Under the pieces are notes generated by a model. That model searched no databases. It was not told where the DNA came from and saw nothing but the letters and a program-made list of their open reading frames with translations. Shown here in pieces: positions 26,333 to 35,257 of a stretch of 64,000 nt of DNA. Position 1 is the first letter of the stretch. Each line of letters begins with the position of its first letter. The DNA comes from Paracoccaceae bacterium (GTDB lineage: Bacteria; Pseudomonadota; Alphaproteobacteria; Rhodobacterales; Rhodobacteraceae). The DNA is taken from positions 1-64,000 of the forward strand of contig JANSXY010000007.1 in assembly GCA_024742695.1 (NCBI GenBank). The letters run 5' to 3'. A program made the translations under genes and the position numbers.

Positions 26333-28152
26333 CGCGGGATGGCGAAGGCTTCCGGCCGCAGGCGATGCGGCGCGAGGACCGGCCGGACGGGACGGTGCGC
26401 CTGACCTGCCCCGATCCGCTGCCGCCGGTCGCGGCGCATGTCGGCGACTGGCTGGATCGCTGGGCCGCGGCGGCGCCGGAGCGGGTGTTCCTGGCCGAAC
26501 GGTCGGGCGCGGGCTGGCGAACGGAGGGTTACGCGGCGGTGGCGCAGGCGGCCCGGGCGATCGCAACGGCGCTGGCCGGGCGCGGGCTGGGGCCGGACCG
26601 GCCGCTGGCGGTGCTGTCGGGCAACTCGGTCGACCACGGGCTGATCGCGCTCGGCGCGCAACTGGCCGGGGTGCCGGTGGTGCCGCTGGCCGAACAATAC
26701 GCGCTGATCGGCGAGGCGCATCCCCGGCTTGTCCATGCGCTGGACCTGGTGCGGCCGGGGATGGCCTATGTCGACGATGCCGGGCGCTTCGCCGATGCGC
26801 TGGCGCTGTCCCAACTGGCCGGGGTCGAGGTCGTGGCCAGCCGGGTCGAGGGCGCGCCGCGGCCGGTGACGGGGTTTGCCGAGCTCTTGCGCGGCGATCC
26901 GGGCGCCGCGCTGCCGGCGATCGGCCCCGACACGGTGGCGAAGTACCTGCTGACCTCGGGGTCCACCTCGGCGCCCAAGGCGGTGGTCACGACGCAGCGG
27001 ATGGTCTGCGTGAACCAGGCCCAGATCGCCGCGGCGCTGCCGTTCCTGGCCGACCGGCCGCCCGTGATCCTCGACTGGCTGCCGTGGAACCATGTCTTCG
27101 GCGGATCGCACAATTTCAACATGATGCTGGCCAATGGCGGCAGCCTGTGGATCGACGATGGCCGCCCGGTGCCGGGCGGGTTCGACCGGACGCTGGAAAA
27201 CCTGGCGATGGTCGCGGGTACGCTATCGTTCAACGTGCCGGTGGGCTACGCGATGCTGGCGCGCGCGCTGGCCGATGACGCGGCGCTGCGCCGGCGGTTC
27301 TTCGGCGAGCTGGACCTCGTCTTCTACGCCGGCGCGGCCCTGCCGCCCGAGGTCTGGACCGCGCTGGAGGACATGGGGCGCGCGGTGCGCGGCCGGGCGC
27401 CGCTGATGGCCTCGTCCTGGGGGATGACGGAAACCGCGCCGGCCTGCGTGATGGTGCATGACCGCTCCGGCGGGGCGGGGATCATCGGCGTGCCGTTGCC
27501 CGGCGTGACGGTGAAGCTGATGCCGGCCGAGGACGGGCGGCACGAATTGCGGGTCGCCGGGCCGAACGTGATGCCGGGCTACCTGGGCGCGCCGCAGGCC
27601 ACGGCGGCGGGTTTCGATGACGAGGGGTTCCTTGTCACCGGCGATGCGGTGCGCTTCGTCGATCCCGACCGCCTGGCGGCGGGGCTGAAGTTCGATGGCC
27701 GGGTGTCGGAGGATTTCAAGCTGATGACGGGCACCTGGGTCCGGGCCGCGGCGCTGCGGCTTGAGGTTCTGGCCTGGCTCGCGCCGCTGGCCGCCGACGT
27801 GGTGATCTGCGGGCAGGACCGGGCCGAAGTGGGCCTGCTGGTGGTGCCCGACCGTGCGGCCTGCGCGGCGGCGGGGCTGGCCGTCGATGGTGGCGAGGGC
27901 CTTGTCGCCGCCGGGCCGCTGACGGCCGAGATCGGGCGGCGGATGAGGGCGGCGGCGGGCCGGGCGACCGGATCGGCCGGCCGGGTGGCGCGGGCGGCGG
28001 TGCTGGTCGATCCGCCCTCGCTGGCCGCGGGGGAGTTGACGGCGAAGGGTAACATCAACATCCGCAAGCTGCTGGATCGCCGCGCCGGTCTTCTGGCGCG
28101 GCTCTACGCCGCCGACGATCCCGACGTGGTGCGGCTGGAGGCCGGGCAATGA
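26329..28152 (+). CDS. fcs: Feruloyl-CoA synthase-like acyl-CoA ligase
   Basis: The 607-residue ANL-superfamily enzyme has the phosphate loop TSGSTSAPKAV, the WLPWNHVFGG stretch, the A5 motif SSWGMTETAP, GDAVRFVD and DGRVSEDFKL, and a C-terminal Lys in KGNINIRK. The VKLMP, ELRVAGPNVMPGYL and DFKLMTGTWV stretches are typical of feruloyl-CoA synthases. It would activate ferulate, coumarate or caffeate with ATP and CoA. Its ends overlap both neighbouring genes by 4 bases. Confidence 0.82.
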   Translation: MTRDGEGFRPQAMRREDRPDGTVRLTCPDPLPPVAAHVGDWLDRWAAAAPERVFLAERSGAGWRTEGYAAVAQAARAIATALAGRGLGPDRPLAVLSGNSVDHGLIALGAQLAGVPVVPLAEQYALIGEAHPRLVHALDLVRPGMAYVDDAGRFADALALSQLAGVEVVASRVEGAPRPVTGFAELLRGDPGAALPAIGPDTVAKYLLTSGSTSAPKAVVTTQRMVCVNQAQIAAALPFLADRPPVILDWLPWNHVFGGSHNFNMMLANGGSLWIDDGRPVPGGFDRTLENLAMVAGTLSFNVPVGYAMLARALADDAALRRRFFGELDLVFYAGAALPPEVWTALEDMGRAVRGRAPLMASSWGMTETAPACVMVHDRSGGAGIIGVPLPGVTVKLMPAEDGRHELRVAGPNVMPGYLGAPQATAAGFDDEGFLVTGDAVRFVDPDRLAAGLKFDGRVSEDFKLMTGTWVRAAALRLEVLAWLAPLAADVVICGQDRAEVGLLVVPDRAACAAAGLAVDGGEGLVAAGPLTAEIGRRMRAAAGRATGSAGRVARAAVLVDPPSLAAGELTAKGNINIRKLLDRRAGLLARLYAADDPDVVRLEAGQ

Positions 28153-29717
28153 CGCCGTTTCGCGCGCCGCTGGCCGATATCCTGCACTCGCTCGACCTGG
28201 CCGGGGCGGCGCGCTTGCCGGACTGGGACGCGGGGCTTGCCGCCGAACTGGGCGGCCATTTCGCGGCCTTCGCGGAGGCCGAGATCGCGCCGCTCGACGC
28301 GCTGGGCGATGCCGAGGGCTGCCGGCTGGAGGATGGCCGGGTCAGGATGCCGGCCGGGTTTCGCCGGGTCTATGCCGACTGGGCCGCGGCCGGCTGGCCC
28401 GGCCTCACCGCGCCGGAGGCCTATGGCGGGCAGGCGCAGGGCGCCGCGATGCTGGCGATCACCTCGGAAATCTTCTCGGGCGCCTGCCATGCGTTGCAGA
28501 TGGTCACCGGGCTGGTGCCCGGCGCGATCCGCACGCTGATGCGCTTCGGCACCGAGGCGCAGCGCGCGCGGATGATCCCGCCGTTGGCGTCGGGGCGCTG
28601 GCTGTCGACGATGGCGCTGACCGAGCCGGAGGCGGGATCCGACCTTGCGCGCATCCGCTGCCGGGCGGACCGCGACGGCGCGGGCCAGTGGCGGATCACC
28701 GGCGAGAAGATCTTCATCTCCGGCGGCGACCAGGATCTGAGCGAGGGCGTGTTTCACCTTGTCCTCGCGCGTACCGGGCCGGGCGGCGTGAAGGGCCTTG
28801 GCCTGTTCGCCGTGCTGCCCGGCGCCGCGGTGCGGGTCACGCGGATCGAGGAGAAGATGGGGCTGCATGCCTCGCCGACCTGCGCGCTGCTGTTCGAGGC
28901 GGCGGAGGCGGAACTGATCGGCGAGGCGGGCGGCGGGCTGGCCGCGATGTTCACGATGATGAACCACGCGCGGCTTGACGTCGCGCTGCAGGGCGTCGCC
29001 CATGCCGCGCGTGCCGCCGATGTCGCCCGGACCCATGCGGCGGGCCGCGTCCAGGGCCGGGGGCCGGATGGCGCGCTGGTGACGATCGACGCGCATCCCG
29101 ATGTCGCCCGGATGATCGCCGAGGCCGAGGCCGCGGCGCTGGCCGGGCGGCTGTTGTGCCATGTCGCGCTGGTCGCGATGGAGGCGGGTGACGATCCCGC
29201 CCTGGTCGAGTTCCTGACACCCTTGTGCAAGGTCGATTGCACCGAGGGCGCGCTGCGGGCCGCCGAGGCGGCGCAGCAGGTTTTGGGCGGTTATGGCTAC
29301 CTGCGCGAATACCGGGTGGAACAGACCTGGCGCGACGCGCGGATCGCCGCGATCTACGAGGGCGCGAACGGCATCCACGCGGGCCAGCTGGCCACCCGCG
29401 GCATGGCCCATGCCCCGGCCTTCGCGACCTGGGTCGCACGGGTCGGGGCCGAAACCGGGGCGGGCGAGGTCGCGGCGGCGCTGGCGGCGTGGGAGGCGGC
29501 GCGCGCCCATGTCGCGGATCATGACCGCCCGGCGGACCTGGCCCATGACTACGTCGCCTGCACCGTCGCGCTGGCGCGGCTGGCGGCCTTCGCGTTGATC
29601 GCCGCCGGCGCCGACCGGGCACCGGAACCGGCGCGGGCGGCCGCCCTTGCGGCCCGGTTCCGCCGGCGCCTGCCCGCCGAGGTCGCGTTCCGGGCCGGAT
29701 TGGTGCGCGCCGCCTGA
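28149..29717 (+). CDS. Acyl-CoA dehydrogenase
   Basis: The 522-residue flavoenzyme has ALTEPEAGSDLA and FISGGDQDLSEGV motifs and the C-terminal QVLGGYGYLREYRVEQTWRD stretch with the IYEGANGIHAGQL end. Long-type acyl-CoA dehydrogenases of the DmdC/FadE5-like group look like this, although they are usually nearer 590 residues. In this operon it may oxidise phenylpropanoyl-CoA (dihydrocinnamates) to the cinnamoyl-CoA form used by the crotonase. The ATG overlaps the ligase stop. Confidence 0.82.
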   Translation: MTPFRAPLADILHSLDLAGAARLPDWDAGLAAELGGHFAAFAEAEIAPLDALGDAEGCRLEDGRVRMPAGFRRVYADWAAAGWPGLTAPEAYGGQAQGAAMLAITSEIFSGACHALQMVTGLVPGAIRTLMRFGTEAQRARMIPPLASGRWLSTMALTEPEAGSDLARIRCRADRDGAGQWRITGEKIFISGGDQDLSEGVFHLVLARTGPGGVKGLGLFAVLPGAAVRVTRIEEKMGLHASPTCALLFEAAEAELIGEAGGGLAAMFTMMNHARLDVALQGVAHAARAADVARTHAAGRVQGRGPDGALVTIDAHPDVARMIAEAEAAALAGRLLCHVALVAMEAGDDPALVEFLTPLCKVDCTEGALRAAEAAQQVLGGYGYLREYRVEQTWRDARIAAIYEGANGIHAGQLATRGMAHAPAFATWVARVGAETGAGEVAAALAAWEAARAHVADHDRPADLAHDYVACTVALARLAAFALIAAGADRAPEPARAAALAARFRRRLPAEVAFRAGLVRAA

Positions 29718-29793
29718 GACGGTGGCGGAAAGGGCTGGTCAAATCGTGCCGCACCTGCCATGCTGCAGCGCAGCAATAGCGGTGGAGGGCACC

Positions 29794-30423
29794 ATGACGG
29801 GCAAGGTCATCGCGGTCGCGCAGCAGAAAGGCGGATCGGGCAAGACCACGATCGCCGTCAATCTCGCCGTCGCCTGCGCCCGGCAGGGCAAGACGGTCGC
29901 GCTTCTGGATACCGACCCGCAGGGCAGTCTCGGGCGCTGGTTCATGGCCCGGCGCGAGCGGCTGGGCGAGCCGGGGATGGCGTTCTCGACGTCGTCGGCC
30001 TGGGGGGTCAGCTACGAATGCGAGAAACTGCGCCGAGAGGCCGATATCGTGCTGGTCGATACCCCGCCCAAGGTCGATGCCGATCTGCGCCCGGCGCTGC
30101 GCGAGGCCGACCTTGTGCTGATCCCGGTCGCGACCAGCCATGTCGATCTCTGGGCGACGGAGGGGGTGCTGGACCTCGCGCGGCGTGAACGCAAGCGCGC
30201 GGTCGTGATCCTAAACCGGGTCAAGCCGGGCACCCGGCTGGCGGCCGAAGTCACGACGGCGGCGGAAGCGCTGGAGGCCGATCTGGCCGGGGCGGCGCTG
30301 GCCAACCGCGTGACCTATGCCGAAACCCTGGGCATGGGGCTGGGCGCGCAGGAGGCCGCGCGCCGCGGCCCGGCGGCGGCGGAGGTCGACAGGCTGCTGG
30401 CCGAGATCGCCGACCTGCTCTGA
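29794..30423 (+). CDS. Orphan ParA/MinD-type ATPase
   Basis: The 209-residue protein has the deviant Walker A QKGGSGKTT (11-19), DTDPQGSLGRW and VLVDTPPK. No parB or parS-like repeat is next to it, so it is probably an orphan member, of the kind that positions protein clusters or partitions other cargo. The ATG at 29794 follows GGAGGG. A 15-base hairpin (TGCTGC-AGC-GCAGCA) at 29761-29775 lies in the leader. Confidence 0.85.
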   Translation: MTGKVIAVAQQKGGSGKTTIAVNLAVACARQGKTVALLDTDPQGSLGRWFMARRERLGEPGMAFSTSSAWGVSYECEKLRREADIVLVDTPPKVDADLRPALREADLVLIPVATSHVDLWATEGVLDLARRERKRAVVILNRVKPGTRLAAEVTTAAEALEADLAGAALANRVTYAETLGMGLGAQEAARRGPAAAEVDRLLAEIADLL

Positions 30424-30482
30424 CACCGCAAGACCGTTGGCAGGCCCGGTCTTTCGGCCTAGCTGTGGCGCCGGAGGTGGCG

Positions 30483-31034
30483 ATGGACGATCTTGATCTG
30501 ATGCGGCGGGCCGGCCTGCCGGACGCGCTGCGCGTGCTGGTGACCGAAATGCCCCGCGCCGAGTGGGAAGCGCATCCGGCGTTCCGCGGGCTGGCGGAAT
30601 TCTGGCTCGACCGGCACATGATGTTTCGCAAGCTGGCCGCGCTTCTCAGGGCCGATGCCGAGGCACGGCTGGACGGCGGGCTCGACCCGGCCGCCCATGT
30701 CGCGCGGGTCGGCCGCTACGGCGGGCTCTACCTGGGCGAGTTGCAGGGCCATCACGCTGTCGAGGACGCGCATTACTTCCCGGTCATGGCCGGGCTGGAC
30801 GCGCGCGTGGCGCGCGGGTTCGAGTTGCTGGATGCCGATCACCACGCGCTCGACGCGCTGCTGGCCGAGTTCGCGGATCGCGCCAACGCGGTGATCCGCG
30901 ACGGCGGCGCGGCCCGCGACGCGGCGGGCCGCCTGCTGGAAACCGTGACCCGGATGGAGGGGTTCATCGATCGCCACCTGATCGACGAGGAGGAGATCGT
31001 GGTGCCGCTGATCCTTGCCCATCGGCTGGCCTGA
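30483..31034 (+). CDS. Hemerythrin HHE-domain protein
   Basis: The 183-residue all-helical protein has His/Glu iron-ligand patterns spread as in HHE domains: LDRHMMF, LQGHHAVEDAHYF, ADHHALD and DRHLIDEEE. Such domains bind two irons and sense or handle oxygen, NO or iron. GGAGG stands 6 bases before the ATG at 30483; an upstream GTG at 30465 is possible but less likely. Confidence 0.85.
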   Translation: MDDLDLMRRAGLPDALRVLVTEMPRAEWEAHPAFRGLAEFWLDRHMMFRKLAALLRADAEARLDGGLDPAAHVARVGRYGGLYLGELQGHHAVEDAHYFPVMAGLDARVARGFELLDADHHALDALLAEFADRANAVIRDGGAARDAAGRLLETVTRMEGFIDRHLIDEEEIVVPLILAHRLA

Positions 31035-31093
31035 GGCTTGCGGTTTCGCGCCGCGCCCCCATCTGGAGGGCAGGCAACAGGAGGACGACAACG

Positions 31094-31354
31094 ATGCAAT
31101 GCCCGATCGACGGAACCCAGCTGGTCATGACCGACCGCAACGGCGTGGAGATCGATTACTGCCCATCGTGCCGCGGCGTCTGGCTGGACCGGGGCGAGCT
31201 GGACAAGATCATCGAACGGTCGATGGCGCAGGCCGCGCCGCCCCCGCCGCCGCAGCCGGCGCAGCGCCCCGCGCGCGGCTATGACGAGGATTACGAGGAT
31301 CGCCGCCGCTACAAGAAGCGCGACAGCTTCCTGTCCGATCTCTTCGATTTCTGA
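31094..31354 (+). CDS. TFIIB-type zinc-ribbon protein
   Basis: The 86-residue protein has a zf-TFIIB ribbon (CPID near residue 3, then CPSCRGVWLDRGELDKI), with Cys pairs to bind zinc. A Pro-rich linker and an acidic/basic tail ending in FLSDLFDF follow. The family is widespread, small and of unknown function. It lies 60 bases after the hemerythrin gene and 9 before the next, so the small genes here may form one transcript. Confidence 0.85.
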   Translation: MQCPIDGTQLVMTDRNGVEIDYCPSCRGVWLDRGELDKIIERSMAQAAPPPPPQPAQRPARGYDEDYEDRRRYKKRDSFLSDLFDF

Positions 31355-31363
31355 GGCGCGGCG

Positions 31364-31606
31364 ATGGGCCTGATCGGAACCCTGATCATCGGCGCGATCG
31401 CGGGCTGGCTGGCCGGGCAGATCATGTCCGGCCGCGGCTTCGGCATCGTCGGCAACATGGCGCTGGGCATCCTGGGCGCCTTCGTGGCGGGAATGGTGCT
31501 TCCCGCCGTCGGGCTGGGCGGCGAGGGCACCGGCGTGACGCTGGTGCGCGCCACGATCGGCGCGGTGGCGATCCTCGCGCTGGTGCAGCTGGTCAAGAAG
31601 GCCTGA
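31364..31606 (+). CDS. GlsB/YeaQ/YmgE-family membrane protein
   Basis: The 80-residue protein has three membrane segments with the family pattern GAIAGWLAGQIM, GIVGNMALGILGAFVAG and ATIGAVAILALVQLVKKA. Related proteins (transglycosylase-associated proteins) are stress-induced inner-membrane proteins with no proven activity. It starts 9 bases after the zinc-ribbon gene. Confidence 0.9.
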   Translation: MGLIGTLIIGAIAGWLAGQIMSGRGFGIVGNMALGILGAFVAGMVLPAVGLGGEGTGVTLVRATIGAVAILALVQLVKKA

Positions 31607-31670
31607 GGCTTCGCGCCGCCCCGGACCCGTGCTAGGCTGACCCCGCGCGCGCCGGAGAGGAGCCAGCAGC

Positions 31671-31988
31671 ATGCCCGACATCACCCGCGATTTCGACGGC
31701 CAGACCGTCATCACCACGTTCGAGATGACGCCCGGCACCTGCCAGGATCTGCTGGAGGAACTGACCCGCGCCTATGACGAGCTGATCAGCCACCAGCCCG
31801 GCTTCCTCGGCGCCGGGCTGCATGTGAACGACGCGCAGACCCGGATCGTGAACTATTCGCAATGGCGCCGGCGCGAGGATTTCCAGGCGATGCTGCGCAC
31901 CCCCGAGATGCGCGAGCGGAACCGCAAGATCGCCGCGCTGTGTTCGCGGTTCGAGCCGGTGATGGTGGAGGTCGCGGCGGTGTTTTGA
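31671..31988 (+). CDS. ABM-domain (antibiotic biosynthesis monooxygenase-like) protein
   Basis: The 105-residue protein has the ferredoxin-like ABM pattern: VITTFEMTPG, then QPGFLGAGLHVN and YSQWRRREDFQAML. Domains of this kind include small monooxygenases and heme-degrading enzymes as well as proteins without known activity. GGAGAGGAG-like sequence precedes the ATG. No substrate is suggested by the context. Confidence 0.82.
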   Translation: MPDITRDFDGQTVITTFEMTPGTCQDLLEELTRAYDELISHQPGFLGAGLHVNDAQTRIVNYSQWRRREDFQAMLRTPEMRERNRKIAALCSRFEPVMVEVAAVF

Positions 31989-32064
31989 GGGGGAGACGGG
32001 GCAAGCCGCCCTTACCGCCATTTCCCGTGCTGCCGTCCTGTTCCCTGAAGACGCAGAAGGCTTC

Positions 32065-32112
32065 GCCCGTGCGCCAGCACGGGCACGCGCCCGCCCGCCC
32101 CCAGGCGGGCGC
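32065..32112. other. Two adjacent GC-rich hairpins in a gap without a gene
   Basis: GCCCGTGC (32065-32072) pairs perfectly with GCACGGGC (32077-32084), and GCGCCCGCC (32087-32095) with GCGGGCGC-type arm GGCGGGCGC (32104-32112). They lie in the 267-base gap 31989-32255, between the ABM gene and the convergent lipoprotein gene, where I see no gene. A shared transcript end is the simplest reading, though no T-run follows. Confidence 0.45.
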
Positions 32113-32255
32113 GTTCCGCGCCCACCCGGTCGGTCGCGCGCCCGTGCTGCTGGTGTTCGCGAAACGCGGGATCGAGGCCGAGGTTCCGGTCAGCCATTGT
32201 CGGGCCGGGCGAGGTTCCGTGTCCCCCCGCACGTGCCGCGAGGTCTTGTGCCAAG

Positions 32256-32528
32256 TCACCCGAGCGTCACCGAGATCAGCCGGTTGCCATCATACATCAC
32301 GATTGCCTGCCTGCCGGTAATCGTGCGCATGTGGTAGTATTCCATGCCGAACCCTCGGCTTGTCGTGATGAGTGGCCCCCAACACGGGCCTCTATTTTCC
32401 GGCGTCCCGAACATTTGCCCATATGTTTCCGCAGCGCGGCACTGTTCGGCTCGCACCATGTGTTCTTCGTATTCCTGGGTGCAGGCTGCAATCGCGAGAA
32501 GCGCAACGGCGGGCAGGAAGCGAACCAT
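32256..32528 (-). CDS. Small lipoprotein of unknown function
   Basis: The 90-residue product begins MVRFLPAVALLAIAAC, a lipoprotein signal with the lipid-modified Cys at residue 16. The mature part is rich in Tyr, Met and Gly. GGAGAG precedes the ATG at 32528. The gene and its surroundings are clearly lower in G+C (roughly 57%) than the rest of the window, suggesting recent arrival or weak codon adaptation. No family is recognised. Confidence 0.65.
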   Translation of the reverse strand: MVRFLPAVALLAIAACTQEYEEHMVRAEQCRAAETYGQMFGTPENRGPCWGPLITTSRGFGMEYYHMRTITGRQAIVMYDGNRLISVTLG

Positions 32529-32570
32529 GATACTCTCCACGTTACTGACGCCATGCTAGCGCGGCACCGT

Positions 32571-32606
32571 GAAAAGCAAAAGAGGCGGGCTTCCGACCCA
32601 CCTCTT
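32571..32606 (-). terminator. Rho-independent terminator of uvrB
   Basis: Read on the minus strand, a hairpin with 10-base arms (32606-32597 and 32589-32580, one mismatch, 7-base loop) is followed by TTTTGCTTTT. It lies about 130 bases past the uvrB stop at 32738 and isolates uvrB from the lipoprotein gene. I see no gene in 32607-32737. Confidence 0.75.
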
Positions 32607-32737
32607 CCGATGACGCCAAGACGATATCTGCGCGCAGGGGCGTTAAGCGGTAGTGTATTGGCGGTGCCTGTCCCGCAACATCATGCGCTCAGCGGCCATA
32701 CCCTCCGCCACGCACATCAGCGCCGCGACCCTAGAAA

Positions 32738-34918
32738 CTACCGCCCCCGCTTCCCCCGCTGTGGCCGCGACCCGGCCCGCCCGGCGGTCGACCGGCCCTT
32801 GACCTTCTGCGCCGCCTCCACCGCCTCCTCGATCACCGATTGCCGCGCCAGCGGATCGTCGTGGACGGCCAGGTCCACGGCCTCCAGCCGCTTGATCTCG
32901 TCGCGCAGCCGGGCCGCTTCCTCGAATTCCAGGTTCTCGGCCGCCTTGCGCATTTTCAACCGAAGATCGTCCAGATGCGCCGCCAGATTGGCCCCGACCA
33001 TTGATTTTTCAACCTTGGCCGTCACGCGGGCCATGTCGGTATCGCCCTGCCACAGCCCCGCCAGAACATCCTCGACATTCTTCTTCACGGTGGTCGGCGT
33101 GATCCCGTGTTCCTCGTTGTAGGCGATCTGTTTGGCGCGGCGGCGGTTGGTTTCGGCCAGCGCGCGTTCCATGCTGCCCGTCACCCGGTCGGCATACATG
33201 ATCACCCGGCCCTCGGCGTTCCGCGCCGCCCGGCCGATGGTCTGGATCAGCGAGGTTTCCGAGCGCAGGAAGCCCTCCTTGTCGGCATCGAGGATCGCCA
33301 CCAGCCCGCATTCGGGAATGTCCAGCCCCTCGCGCAGCAGGTTGATCCCCACCAGCACGTCGAAGGCGCCCAGCCGCAGGTCGCGCAATATCTCGATCCG
33401 CTCGATCGTGTCGATGTCGGAATGCATGTAGCGCACCCGGATTCCCTGTTCGTGCAGGTATTCCGTCAGATCCTCCGCCATCCGCTTGGTCAGGGTCGTG
33501 ACCAGCGTGCGGAAGCCCCGCGCCGCCACCCGGCGCACCTCGTCCAGAAGATCGTCGACCTGCATCGAGACGGGGCGGATTTCCACCTCCGGGTCCAGAA
33601 GCCCGGTGGGGCGGATCACCTGTTCGGTGAACACCCCGCCGGCCTGGTCCAGCTCCCACGCCGCCGGCGTGGCCGAGACGAAGACCGACTGCGGCCGCAT
33701 CGCATCCCATTCCTCGAACTTCAGCGGCCGGTTGTCCATGCAGGACGGCAGCCGGAACCCGTGTTCGGCCAGCGTGAACTTGCGCCGGTAGTCGCCCCGG
33801 TACATCCCGCCGATCTGCGGCACGCTGACATGGCTTTCATCGGCGAAGACGATGGCGCTGTCGGGGATGAACTCGAACAGCGTCGGCGGCGGCTCGCCCG
33901 GCGCACGGCCCGTGAGGTAGCGCGAATAATTCTCGATCCCGTTGCACACGCCGGTCGCCTCCAGCATCTCGAGGTCGAAGTTGGTGCGCTGTTCCAGCCG
34001 CTGCGCCTCCAGCAGCTTGCCCTCGTCCGTCAATTGCCTGAGCCGCAGCGCCAGTTCCTTGCGGATGCCCTGGATCGCCTGTTGCAGCGTCGGGCGCGGG
34101 GTGACGTAGTGCGAATTGGCGTAGATCCTGATCTTCTCGAATGTGTCGGTCTTCGCCCCGGTCAGCGGGTCGAATTCGGTGATCGCCTCCAGCTCCTCGC
34201 CGAAGAAGGAGAACCGCCAGGCCCGGTCCTCGAGGTGGGCGGGCCACAGTTCCACCACGTCGCCGCGCACCCGGAAGCTGCCGCGCTGGAACGCCGCGTC
34301 GTTGCGGCGGTACTGCTGGGCCACCAGTTCGGCGATGAACTTGCGCTGTTCGAAAAGCCCGCCGACGGCCATGTCTTGCGTCATCGCCGAGTAGGTCTCG
34401 ACCGAGCCGATGCCGTAGATGCAGGAGACCGAGGCGACGATGATCACGTCGTCGCGTTCCAGAAGCGCCCGGGTGGCCGAATGGCGCATCCGGTCGATCT
34501 GTTCGTTGATCTGGCTTTCCTTCTCGATGTAGGTGTCCGACCGGGGCACGTAGGCCTCTGGCTGGTAGTAGTCGTAGTAGCTGACGAAGTATTCCACCGC
34601 GTTGTCGGGGAAGAAGCCCTTGAACTCTCCGTAAAGCTGGGCGGCCAGCGTCTTGTTCGGCGCGAGGATGATCGCCGGGCGCTGGGTTTCCTCGATCACC
34701 CTGGCCATGGTGAAGGTCTTGCCGGTGCCCGTCGCGCCCAGCAGCACCTGGTCGTGGTCGCCGGCGAGGATTCCGGCGGACAGTTCCGCGATCGCCGTGG
34801 GCTGGTCGCCCGCGGCCCGGAACTCGGTGTGCATCACGAACCGCTTGCCGCCCTCCAGCTTCGGTCGGGTCAGCACGTCGGGGCGCGGGGCGGGGGCGTT
34901 GGTATTGTTGTGGGGCAT
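32738..34918 (-). CDS. uvrB: Excinuclease ABC subunit B
   Basis: The 726-residue helicase-like protein has Walker A GATGTGKT, the beta-hairpin [12 protein letters not shown] that holds damaged [37 protein letters not shown], and the C-terminal UVR domain ([20 protein letters not shown]). It loads at lesions with UvrA and then recruits UvrC in nucleotide excision repair. The ATG at 34918 gives a Pro/Asn-rich leader before the conserved part. A possible LexA box lies 77 bases upstream, and a terminator follows. Confidence 0.97.
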   Translation of the reverse strand: MPHNNTNAPAPRPDVLTRPKLEGGKRFVMHTEFRAAGDQPTAIAELSAGILAGDHDQVLLGATGTGKTFTMARVIEETQRPAIILAPNKTLAAQLYGEFKGFFPDNAVEYFVSYYDYYQPEAYVPRSDTYIEKESQINEQIDRMRHSATRALLERDDVIIVASVSCIYGIGSVETYSAMTQDMAVGGLFEQRKFIAELVAQQYRRNDAAFQRGSFRVRGDVVELWPAHLEDRAWRFSFFGEELEAITEFDPLTGAKTDTFEKIRIYANSHYVTPRPTLQQAIQGIRKELALRLRQLTDEGKLLEAQRLEQRTNFDLEMLEATGVCNGIENYSRYLTGRAPGEPPPTLFEFIPDSAIVFADESHVSVPQIGGMYRGDYRRKFTLAEHGFRLPSCMDNRPLKFEEWDAMRPQSVFVSATPAAWELDQAGGVFTEQVIRPTGLLDPEVEIRPVSMQVDDLLDEVRRVAARGFRTLVTTLTKRMAEDLTEYLHEQGIRVRYMHSDIDTIERIEILRDLRLGAFDVLVGINLLREGLDIPECGLVAILDADKEGFLRSETSLIQTIGRAARNAEGRVIMYADRVTGSMERALAETNRRRAKQIAYNEEHGITPTTVKKNVEDVLAGLWQGDTDMARVTAKVEKSMVGANLAAHLDDLRLKMRKAAENLEFEEAARLRDEIKRLEAVDLAVHDDPLARQSVIEEAVEAAQKVKGRSTAGRAGSRPQRGKRGR

Positions 34919-34994
34919 CGGCAACCTCCGGCCCCCAATGTGGCGCGCCGGGCGCCGGGTGCAAGGCGCATTTGCCGGACGCAGCCGCAATTCC

Positions 34995-35009
34995 GAACGA
35001 GAGGTTAAC
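34995..35009. promoter_or_regulatory. Possible LexA (SOS) box upstream of uvrB
   Basis: GAAC (34995-34998), seven bases, TAAC (35006-35009) matches the alphaproteobacterial LexA consensus GAAC-N7-GAAC at 7 of 8 fixed positions. Being 77 bases from the uvrB start, it would allow SOS control. The match is short and could be chance. Confidence 0.35.
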
Positions 35010-35107
35010 GAAAACCCTTCGGTTTTATGGACTTAGTTCTGCCGCATTGTCGCCTTGTTCTTGCAGGTCGGTCGCGGCGCGCGTAGCTTCCCCCATGCAA
35101 GCAGCAA

Positions 35108-35165
35108 TGCTGCCGACCGGAAAACACCCACCCCACCCAAGCTCCCCAAGCACCGGTCGGCAGCA
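35108..35165. other. Long perfect inverted repeat enclosing a G-quadruplex-type loop
   Basis: TGCTGCCGACCGG (35108-35120) and CCGGTCGGCAGCA (35153-35165) are perfectly complementary. The 32-base loop has almost no G on the plus strand; on the minus strand it reads GGGG-N5-GGG-N1-GGGG-N1-GGG, a textbook quadruplex motif. It lies in the 339-base gap between uvrB and the complex I gene (34919-35257). It could be a small RNA with a C-rich loop or a regulatory DNA structure. No poly-T tail follows. Confidence 0.6.
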
Positions 35166-35257
35166 CCTTTGCCCGCGGCGGCCTGCCTGCCCGCACGCTC
35201 TTGCGCCGGCGCCCCGCTTTGGCGATAACGGCGCGAGGCAGCGACGAGGGGATGACC

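Noticed and set aside
33107-35008. A 633-codon plus-strand frame
   Set aside because: Antisense to uvrB, which is certain from its motifs.
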